Shown piece after piece: positions 1-7,654 of a stretch of DNA of 12,432 bases. How positions within the stretch are numbered: position 1 is the first letter of the stretch; every line of letters begins with the position of its first letter. Position numbers and translations under genes: made by a program. The notes under the pieces were generated by a model. That model was not told the origin of the DNA. It was given only the letters and a program-made list of their open reading frames with translations, and ran no database searches. Source of the stretch: CBDULX01 sp048550535 (lineage in GTDB: Bacteria; Pseudomonadota; Gammaproteobacteria; SZUA-229); assembly GCA_048550535.1 (NCBI GenBank), contig JBLYYN010000341.1, positions 1-12,432 on the forward strand, written 5' to 3'.

Positions 1-1
1 A

Positions 2-3000
2 AGGATTAATGGCGATCCCAGTTCCGGTTACGACCCCCCGGCATCCGGTGCTGGTTCGAACTTTTCCTATGCCACGATTCCAGCCACTAATGTTCCCTCC
101 GCCGGTGCTACCGGAGTATTGACCTGGGACCTGGGCAGCATCACCAACGATGCCCAGGGCGATGCCACCACCGATACTATTGTCATTGAATACCTTGCTC
201 GAGTGGTTGAAGACGTACTTCCCCATGTTGCCTCAACCACCTTAACCAATACCGTCGATCTTCGTTATATCGATGGTAATGGCGCAGCATCCGCCGACCC
301 GGCGTTGACGCCACGCTTAAGAAATATTGCTGACCTGACTGTACTGCAACCGATTATTAACAGCGTGACCAAGCTGGATCGTGATGGCAGTCATATCAGC
401 GGTGATCCGGTCGTCATAGCTACCGACATCATGAATTTCCAACTGCAGAGTTGTAATACCACGGGACTGGCTCCGGCCTATGGCATTGACATAGTCGATA
501 ATCTACCCAGCCAGCTCGATGAGACCAGCCTGGTTGGCCCCAGCAATGGTCCTTTACAGCCGGATGTGCGTATCAATGGTGTGTTGCAAACCGCCGGCGT
601 TGATTATGTGTACACACCACCCGTGGGCCGCGGTGGCCAGATGGAGTTTGTGATCGCCGCTCCGGTGAACCCCAATGAGTGTGTGGATATAGATTTTGAT
701 ATAGGTTTCTATACCGACTTCGGCGGTGATCAGTTCTGGACCAATACGGTGAGCGTGGATGAGTACTGGTCATTGCCGGCGGATGCCGGCCAGCAATATC
801 TACCCGCGGTGTCTGCTGATTTCGATATGAATAATGTGGCCAACGTGGTGCCCCCGGCCAAGTCATTGTTAAGCCCGGTGTCTGCAGAAGCTACCATTGG
901 CGATACTGTGGTGTATCGCATCAGTGTACCGGCTACACCGGCCAATGGTGCTCTGTATGATGTGGTGATTACGGATACCCTGGATGATAGTCTGGTTTTT
1001 GTCAGCGCCAGTGATACCAGTGCCAGTAACTTCACGCTGACCAATAACACGGTGTTGCCGAACCAGGTCAGCCTGAGTATCGATTATATTCCTGCCGGGC
1101 AACAGGCCATTATCGAACTGCAAGCCCGGGTGAATAATGTGGCCACCGCCAATGCCGGTGATGTGTTCCAGAACACCGCATCCTACAGTTATGCCATTGT
1201 TGACAGTGGTGTGCCAATTAATGGCGGCAATGTTACTACCACTAATCCCTTGCGTATTGTCGAACCGACATTGACCCTGAACAAGTCCGTGTTACCGGCA
1301 ACACCCCCGGATGCCGGTGATATTCTAACTTATACCCTTGTCATCGATGCCCTGGGTGGCGCGGTTGGTGATAATTACTCCGACGCTTTTGACCTGAGCA
1401 TTAATGACACTCTTGGACTAGGGCTGGTTTATTCAGGTAACCCAACTATTGGTGGAAGTGCACTGGCGGCACCCGTAATTGCCGGTGATGGTATTACTAC
1501 GCCACAGAGTATGTTGTGGGATCTGGCCAATGGCGTCGATATTGATGTTGCAGAAGGCAACTCTATAACCATTACATACGACGTGTTGGTACTGGATACG
1601 GTTCTGGCCAATCAGGCGCTGACTAATTTTGCGGATATTCGCTGGACCAGCTTGAATGGTGCCGATGCTAATGAACGTGATGGAAGCCTGACACCGGCCC
1701 ATAATGATTATCGCACTACCGATAGCGAGTTACTCACTACACCTGATGCTAATGACATCACTAAGCAACGCACCACTGACACCTCACCAGCATTCCCGGC
1801 TGACAATGATGTACGAATTGGCGACATTATCGATTTCGAATTACGGCTGGATTTGCAGGAAGGCACTTCACCGAATGTCGTAGTAACCGATATCTTGCCA
1901 CTGGGTTTTGTGTTTGAAGAAACCATCAGTATTAACGGTGATACCACAGCCAGTTACGATCCGCCTGCATCCGGGGCAGGTTCTAATTTTGCTTACGTCA
2001 GTATTCCTGCAAGCAGTGTTCCAGCATCAGGTACGACTGGAGTTTTAAGCTGGGATCTGGGCGATATAGTCAACCAGGCTTCGGGTGATGCGACTACCGA
2101 TACCCTGGTTATTAACTACCGTGTTCGTGTCCTGAACGGGGTACTTCCCCAGGCGAATAGTATTCCACTGACCAATTCGGTGAGTTTTGATTATCTCATC
2201 GCGACGGGTGCCGCACCTATGAAAACCAGTTCGGAAACAATGACTGTGTTGCAGCCTGATCTCATTGTTGTCAAAGACGTAGTTGATGCCAGTGGTGATA
2301 GTTTAGTGGTTGCGGATGAGTTAGTTACCTATACCGTCGAAATAGCCAACACGGGTACCACTCCAGCCTATGACACAGTATTACAGGACATTATTCCAGT
2401 TGGTTTAAGAAACGGTGCAGCCACCATTACCATGGTGAGTACAGAGCTGGTTGCAGGCACTACCGCGCCGGTTCTCAATACTAATGCCGTTCTCACAACA
2501 TTAACCAGTCTTGCTCCTGTGTACGATGCTGTGACTGGTGTGGCGACCTGGGATTTCGATAGCGGCACTGCCGATGAGTACAATATTCCAGCTGGGCAAA
2601 CTCTGCGTATTGTGTATCAGGTACAGGCAGATAGCGACTTAAGTACTGGTGCTACCCTGGTTAACTCGGCACAGGTTCAGCTCTATTATTCTCTGGATGA
2701 TGACGATATTCCAGTACAAGGCAGTGCAACGGGTGTGGCCGAAATTTATGGCCCAAGTAATACAGCTACTGCATCGTTGAATACACAGCCACCGGTGCAG
2801 CTGGATAAACAGATCACAGTAGCTACTGCATCCATTGGTGAACCATTCACTTATACGATTCTAGTTCCTGCTACACCAATGGACACTGTGTTACACGATG
2901 TACGTATTCTTGATGATTTATCAGCTTCTACTGCTGATCTGGTGTTTGTCAGTGTGGCTAAAATATCAGGCAGTCAATCCTGGACGCCAGTAAATACCGG

Positions 3001-6000
3001 TACAGCAACAGACCTGGTTATTGAAGACATTACAAATGGTATAGAGATTTCCAGGGGAGAACAGATTGAAATTGAATTGACGGTCATGTTACGAGATAAC
3101 GCAATCACGAATGTGGCAGGTCTGAGATTCAATAACAGAGCAAGGTATACGTTTAACACCGTTGATGGTGATAATGCCACTGTTAATAATACTGTACTAG
3201 ACGACATCACAGCAGATATGACTGTGGTTGAGCCCAACAATATCAACTTGACTAAAACGGGACCTGCCAACCTGCAATTTGGTACAGCAGGTACTTTTTC
3301 TCTTGATGTTCATAACTATTGTAATCCATCGACAATAGATTTGGCAGACTCCTGCAACATTACAGGTCCAGCCTATGATCTGACTATAGTCGATCACTTG
3401 CCTGATCCTGCACCCGGTGGCATGTGTGATGTGCCGCCAACAAACTTCGTTGCGGAAATACAAGATGATGCTGGAGTGACACAACGAAGTTTAGTAGCAG
3501 GTACCGACTATATAACCAGCTTTACAACGGGCACGAGTTTAAATGCTAATCCAACTTGTACACTAACCATTACTATGCAGTCTTATGATGCGCGCATCGA
3601 TGCAAATGATCATTTGATTGTAAATTATGATTCACAGTTGGATGCAGATAATCCAGATGCCAGTACCTTAACTAATTATGCAGCAGCAACTCAGTGGTTC
3701 AGTACGGATGACACATCTGTAAGTGTTCTTATGGGTGAAATCCGTGAATATACACGTGTGTTAACTGATGGCACACCCTCACTGCTTGATCATCAAGATG
3801 AGTATCAATTCACTGTAGCTGCAGCAGTGATCGATTTCCGTAAAGAAGTGGTTAATGTAACTACTGGACAGGATCCTGGTTCAGATGCATCACCCGGCGA
3901 TACTCTTCGTTATACCATTACTATGGTAAATGCGGGTAATGGTGATGCAAATAATGTCGTACTGACCGATGCAATACCTACACATGCGAGTTATGTGGCC
4001 AACTCGGTTTATCTAAACGGCCTGCCTGTAGCTCAACCAGATGGTGGGGTGTCACCCCTGGCTGCCGGTGTCGATATCAGTTCGTCCGATCTTACACCGC
4101 CTCTGCCAACTTCAGGGAACGGTGTTTTAGCGGCAGGTGAAACAGCCATACTCATATTCGATGTGCTACTGGATCCAGCTATCGATAGTGGCACTGTTAT
4201 TCAAAACCAGGCACAACTCAGTATTGCTGGCATTGTCAGTCTGATTAATAGCGATGATCCAACAGTATTACCAGATACAGAAGACCCAACTGAAACTACA
4301 ATTACATCTGCACCCTCGTTGATTGTTGAGAAGATATCTCAGGATATAACTGGCGACCCGAACGCCTTACTGGTCGGGGATACATTACGTTACACCATTA
4401 CCGTTAGAAATATTGGTAATGAAAATACTGTCAATACTATTTTAACTGACCCGATTCCTTTCAACACAACCTATGTTACTAGTACAACAACCCTTAATGG
4501 TGTTGCTGTCACAGATCCTGTCGCTGGAATTTCTGCATTAGAAAGTGGCATGTTGATTAACTCGCCAGAAAATTTGGGTCCCGGAATATTGCGGGCAGAT
4601 GCCAACACTCCTCCGGTGCCGGACAATATCGCAGTCATAAGCTTCGATGTGACGGTGAACGCCGGTGTGGTTAATGGAACGATATTATCCAACCAGGGTA
4701 CAGCGAGTGGCGAAGGTGGGGGTAGTGGTCCATTCCCTGATCAACTGACCGATGATCCATCTACGCCAACGGTTCCAGATGATCCAACCGAAGATATCGT
4801 TGGCGACGTGCCTCTGCTGGATGTGCAGAAAACGGTGCAAATTATTTTTGATGATAATACTAATGGGCAACTGGATCCGCTGGATAGAATCCGTTACACC
4901 ATTACTGTGACTAACACTGGGGTACGTGATGCTACGAATGTTGTATTAAGGGATGCTGTACCTGCCGATACCAATTATGTTCTCAATTCTGTATTCCTGA
5001 ATGGACAATCGGTACCGGATGATCCTAACCCTCTACCACCACCTCTTACTATTTCTCCTTTGATTGCAGGTATTGATATCAGTTCCAGCGATCTGACGCC
5101 ACCCTTACCCGTTGATGATAGTGGAACCATCAGTGTTGGCCAGACAGCAACAGTTATCTTTGATGTGGAGGTGAATGCTGCGGCCACACCCGGCACTATT
5201 ATTTCCAACCAGGGTTTTGTTAGCAGTAATGAAATACCCACCGAACCCACAGATTCGGATGGTGATGACAGTAACGGAGACCAACCAACCGTCATAGTGG
5301 TCGGTAATGTTCAAACATTAGCCATCACCAAGCAGGTGACGGTGGTGGGCGGTGGCCCTGCTGTGGCGGGAGGCCAACTGGAATATTTCGTGACGGTTAC
5401 CAATATTGGTGCTGTACCTGCCACCAATGTAGTGATTAGTGATGACCTGTCTGATCTCAGTTCTCCACTCGATCCGCCCATACCGCCACGACAGGCTAAC
5501 TATGTGCCGGGTTCGGCATTGCTTAATGGGTCTCCCCTTGGTACCAGTTTTTCCGCTTTATCAGTATTGACCGCCGACTATGGTGCAACCTATGGCAACC
5601 TGCCGGTAGGCCAGACTGCAGTACTGAGCTTCCTGGTGGATATAGATGCCGCCATGCTCATTGGCGACAGGATTACCAATATTGCTAACGTGTACTGGGA
5701 TACGGGATTGCCACCCGATTCTGCCACCGCCACCGCAATCATTGATATTGGCGGTACACCTGGTATTGCCAATCTCCACGGCCAGGCCTGGCATGATGTC
5801 AATTTTGACAATATTGAAGCTGGTGAGCGAGTACTTTCTGGCTGGACAGTTGAGCTCTATTCCAGTGGTGTCCTGATTAATTCTACTTTGACCGATGCCA
5901 ATGGTGAATATAACTTTTATTCACTGCTGCCGAATAGTTCAGCGGTTCCCTACGAGATCAAGTTTGTGGCTCCGGGAGCTGATTTACTAAACGATACTAC

Positions 6001-7654
6001 CGCATCATTGGGTAATACGGTTTCGGCCTTTACCAACGGGCCTCAGACTATTACTGACATTGTGGTTCTCTCGGGTAGTAACTATATCGATCAGAATCTT
6101 CCCATTCAGCCAAATGGTGTGGTTTACAATTCAATATTACGTACACCCGTGGCTGGGGCCGCCTTAACCTTATATCTTCACAATGGGTTTGATGGTGATG
6201 GAAACATACTCCTTGGAGATATACCGGATAGTTGTTTTGCAGATACGAATCAGAAAAATCAGGTTACCCTGGTTGATGGATGGTATAAATTTGATCTTAA
6301 TTTCGGTACTGGCTGTCCTGCAGGAGCTGATAATTATCTTATACGTGTAGTGCAACCATCAGGATTCGTTGGCAATCCTGGTGAGCCTTCGTGGATTATT
6401 CCGCCGATAACCTCCGCAGCCACTACCTCATTCGATGTTCCGTCCTGTCCTGGCAGCATTGATGATGCAATCACTGCCACAGGCAGTCATTGCGAAGCCC
6501 AGATTTCAGAATATGCACCGGACACATCGGTACCGGCTCGTACTGCTGGTACTAATTATTACCTGAAACTTACCCTGGATGATGATCTGATACCGGGTCA
6601 CAGCCAGATATTCAATAACCATATTCCGCTGGATCCTGAGCTGGATGCCGCGGTGGCTATCAGTAAAACCACGACTATGGTGAACGTTACCCGTGGCCAG
6701 CTGGTGCCCTACACCATTACGGTAAGAAACACCTTACCGGTACTGTTGCAGGATTTGAACATCATCGATACCTTCCCGGCCGGGTTCAAATACGTGCCGG
6801 GTTCCGGGCGTCTCAATGGTATCGCCACCGAGCCGTCAATCAACTACAACAACCGCACGTTGACCTGGCGTGACCAGACCCTGGATACCGATTCCACACG
6901 CACCATCCAGTTGTTACTGGTGGTGGGTTCCGGTGTTTCCGAAGGTGAATACGTCAACCGGGCTCATGTCATCAACAACCTGACCGGTGAAAATGCATCA
7001 CTTGTGGCAGAAGAAACAGTCCGGGTTATTCCAGATCCTACCTTCGACTGTTCCGATGTCATCGGCAAGGTCTTTAACGATGAAAACCTCAATGGTTACC
7101 AGGATGAGGGTGAAAAAGGTATTGCCGGTACCCGGGTAATGACAGCCCGTGGCCTGGAAGCCACCGCCGATGCCCATGGTCGTTTCCATATCACCTGCGC
7201 TGTGGTGCCCAATCAGGATCGAGGTTCCAACTTTATTCTGAAACTGGATGAACGCAGTCTGCCTACCGGTTTCCGACTCACCACTGAAAACCCGAGGGTG
7301 CAGCGCGCCACTCGAGGCAAGATGTTGAAGTACAACTTCGGTGCGGCCATTCACCGCGTGGTGCGGCTGGATATGGCCGATGGCGTGTTCGAAACCGATT
7401 CCACCGAGATGCGGCCACAGTGGAAACCACGTATAGATGTGTTGCTGGGTGCGCTGAAGCGAGAGCCGTCCATACTGCGTCTGTCCTACATGGCGGATAT
7501 CGAGGATGAAGATCTGGTGGAGGATCGACTCGATGCGGTGAAAGAAGATATTGAAGATCGTTGGCAGGATTTGAATTGCTGTTACAAGCTGATGATCGAA
7601 ACCGAAACCTTCTGGCGGCGCGGTGGGCCGAGAAAACGGGGAGGGTTTGATTGA
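2..7654 (+). CDS. Giant DUF11-repeat surface protein, 5'-partial
   Basis: Open from the left edge, so the true start and signal peptide lie outside; 2550 residues are visible (residue 1 = codon at base 2). No start inside the window is credible because module homology runs unbroken to the first codon. Order: a partial DUF11-like module; eleven more (residues ~118-1921), each opening with a strand of type xLxxxK and usually continuing with GDxLxYTIxVxN and a D-x-(L/I)-P turn; two Cna-B/SdrD_B-like regions (~1922-2219); a last DUF11 module (~2220-2348); a Cna-B-like domain with an EF-hand-like loop (~2353-2450); and a C-terminal domain of about 98 residues ending near a Cys-Cys pair. DUF11 proteins are extracellular or surface fibres, so an adhesin or sheath role is inferred. 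There is no LPXTG motif and no C-terminal barrel, so anchoring probably depends on the coupled downstream protein. The C-terminus looks complete for this family. Function is not proven by sequence. Confidence 0.9.
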   Translation, partial: RINGDPSSGYDPPASGAGSNFSYATIPATNVPSAGATGVLTWDLGSITNDAQGDATTDTIVIEYLARVVEDVLPHVASTTLTNTVDLRYIDGNGAASADPALTPRLRNIADLTVLQPIINSVTKLDRDGSHISGDPVVIATDIMNFQLQSCNTTGLAPAYGIDIVDNLPSQLDETSLVGPSNGPLQPDVRINGVLQTAGVDYVYTPPVGRGGQMEFVIAAPVNPNECVDIDFDIGFYTDFGGDQFWTNTVSVDEYWSLPADAGQQYLPAVSADFDMNNVANVVPPAKSLLSPVSAEATIGDTVVYRISVPATPANGALYDVVITDTLDDSLVFVSASDTSASNFTLTNNTVLPNQVSLSIDYIPAGQQAIIELQARVNNVATANAGDVFQNTASYSYAIVDSGVPINGGNVTTTNPLRIVEPTLTLNKSVLPATPPDAGDILTYTLVIDALGGAVGDNYSDAFDLSINDTLGLGLVYSGNPTIGGSALAAPVIAGDGITTPQSMLWDLANGVDIDVAEGNSITITYDVLVLDTVLANQALTNFADIRWTSLNGADANERDGSLTPAHNDYRTTDSELLTTPDANDITKQRTTDTSPAFPADNDVRIGDIIDFELRLDLQEGTSPNVVVTDILPLGFVFEETISINGDTTASYDPPASGAGSNFAYVSIPASSVPASGTTGVLSWDLGDIVNQASGDATTDTLVINYRVRVLNGVLPQANSIPLTNSVSFDYLIATGAAPMKTSSETMTVLQPDLIVVKDVVDASGDSLVVADELVTYTVEIANTGTTPAYDTVLQDIIPVGLRNGAATITMVSTELVAGTTAPVLNTNAVLTTLTSLAPVYDAVTGVATWDFDSGTADEYNIPAGQTLRIVYQVQADSDLSTGATLVNSAQVQLYYSLDDDDIPVQGSATGVAEIYGPSNTATASLNTQPPVQLDKQITVATASIGEPFTYTILVPATPMDTVLHDVRILDDLSASTADLVFVSVAKISGSQSWTPVNTGTATDLVIEDITNGIEISRGEQIEIELTVMLRDNAITNVAGLRFNNRARYTFNTVDGDNATVNNTVLDDITADMTVVEPNNINLTKTGPANLQFGTAGTFSLDVHNYCNPSTIDLADSCNITGPAYDLTIVDHLPDPAPGGMCDVPPTNFVAEIQDDAGVTQRSLVAGTDYITSFTTGTSLNANPTCTLTITMQSYDARIDANDHLIVNYDSQLDADNPDASTLTNYAAATQWFSTDDTSVSVLMGEIREYTRVLTDGTPSLLDHQDEYQFTVAAAVIDFRKEVVNVTTGQDPGSDASPGDTLRYTITMVNAGNGDANNVVLTDAIPTHASYVANSVYLNGLPVAQPDGGVSPLAAGVDISSSDLTPPLPTSGNGVLAAGETAILIFDVLLDPAIDSGTVIQNQAQLSIAGIVSLINSDDPTVLPDTEDPTETTITSAPSLIVEKISQDITGDPNALLVGDTLRYTITVRNIGNENTVNTILTDPIPFNTTYVTSTTTLNGVAVTDPVAGISALESGMLINSPENLGPGILRADANTPPVPDNIAVISFDVTVNAGVVNGTILSNQGTASGEGGGSGPFPDQLTDDPSTPTVPDDPTEDIVGDVPLLDVQKTVQIIFDDNTNGQLDPLDRIRYTITVTNTGVRDATNVVLRDAVPADTNYVLNSVFLNGQSVPDDPNPLPPPLTISPLIAGIDISSSDLTPPLPVDDSGTISVGQTATVIFDVEVNAAATPGTIISNQGFVSSNEIPTEPTDSDGDDSNGDQPTVIVVGNVQTLAITKQVTVVGGGPAVAGGQLEYFVTVTNIGAVPATNVVISDDLSDLSSPLDPPIPPRQANYVPGSALLNGSPLGTSFSALSVLTADYGATYGNLPVGQTAVLSFLVDIDAAMLIGDRITNIANVYWDTGLPPDSATATAIIDIGGTPGIANLHGQAWHDVNFDNIEAGERVLSGWTVELYSSGVLINSTLTDANGEYNFYSLLPNSSAVPYEIKFVAPGADLLNDTTASLGNTVSAFTNGPQTITDIVVLSGSNYIDQNLPIQPNGVVYNSILRTPVAGAALTLYLHNGFDGDGNILLGDIPDSCFADTNQKNQVTLVDGWYKFDLNFGTGCPAGADNYLIRVVQPSGFVGNPGEPSWIIPPITSAATTSFDVPSCPGSIDDAITATGSHCEAQISEYAPDTSVPARTAGTNYYLKLTLDDDLIPGHSQIFNNHIPLDPELDAAVAISKTTTMVNVTRGQLVPYTITVRNTLPVLLQDLNIIDTFPAGFKYVPGSGRLNGIATEPSINYNNRTLTWRDQTLDTDSTRTIQLLLVVGSGVSEGEYVNRAHVINNLTGENASLVAEETVRVIPDPTFDCSDVIGKVFNDENLNGYQDEGEKGIAGTRVMTARGLEATADAHGRFHITCAVVPNQDRGSNFILKLDERSLPTGFRLTTENPRVQRATRGKMLKYNFGAAIHRVVRLDMADGVFETDSTEMRPQWKPRIDVLLGALKREPSILRLSYMADIEDEDLVEDRLDAVKEDIEDRWQDLNCCYKLMIETETFWRRGGPRKRGGFD
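5..1270 (+). repeat. First copy of a multi-module supra-repeat (A-B-C)
   Basis: Modules A, B and C match modules E, F and G in the same order, about 1.9 kb apart. The shared landmark INGD...YDPPASGAGSNF in A begins at base 5 and recurs in E at 1931. PAY in B (473) recurs in F at 2363, and the VPATP strand of C (Tyr codon 914) recurs in G at 2852. Offsets are 1926, 1890 and 1938 bases. The copy is truncated by the window edge. Confidence 0.6.
1763..3237 (+). repeat. Second copy of the multi-module supra-repeat (E-F-G)
   Basis: This is the partner of modules A-B-C. E is the closest match to A, sharing DPPASGAGSNF, SVPASG-like and TTDT(L/I)VI motifs. G matches C over the VPATP strand and the LVFVS strand. 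Third codon positions have changed widely, so selection has kept the protein sequence while the DNA diverged. Confidence 0.6.
3829..5316 (+). repeat. Three closely related tandem modules I-J-K
   Basis: Modules I, J and K are each about 163-168 residues with the same plan: GDTLRYTITV-like strand, a YV...LNG turn, an (I/V)SPL-AG-(I/V)DISSSDLTPPLP segment, a VIFDV-like strand, a NQG/NQA strand and an acidic Pro/Thr linker. I (from base 4067) and K (from base 5069) share DISSSDLTPPLP exactly at 1002-base spacing. J has a diverged version of that segment (SALESGMLINS). Confidence 0.7.
7638..7645 (+). promoter_or_regulatory. Ribosome binding site and coupled start of the barrel gene
   Basis: GGGGAGGG lies 8 bases before ATG 7654 and inside the last codons of the upstream gene. 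The upstream TGA (7652-7654) shares its final A with the ATG, the classic arrangement for translational coupling. This site decides the start: TTG 7651 would leave only 5 bases of spacing and is a poorer initiator. Confidence 0.7.

Larger units (their letters stand above)
2..5766 (+). repeat. Tandem array of twelve DUF11-like modules (A-L) in the giant surface protein
   Basis: Protein-level tandem repeats of about 140-196 residues. Each full unit starts with a strand holding a conserved Lys; these Lys codons start at 371 (B), 860 (C), 1283 (D), 1763 (E), 2273 (F), 2807 (G), 3254 (H), 3842 (I), 4331 (J), 4829 (K) and 5330 (L). Unit A is cut by the window edge. A thirteenth unit (Lys codon 6665) sits apart after the Cna-B-like inserts. 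Linkers such as LTVLQP, RIVEP, MTVLQP and MTVVEP close units A, C, E and G. At DNA level the copies have diverged, so the array is old rather than freshly expanded. Confidence 0.8.

Noticed and set aside
119..121. TTG at 119 as the start of the giant protein
   Set aside because: The frame is open to base 2 and its translation upstream matches module E (INGD, DPPASGAGSNF), so coding clearly begins outside the window.
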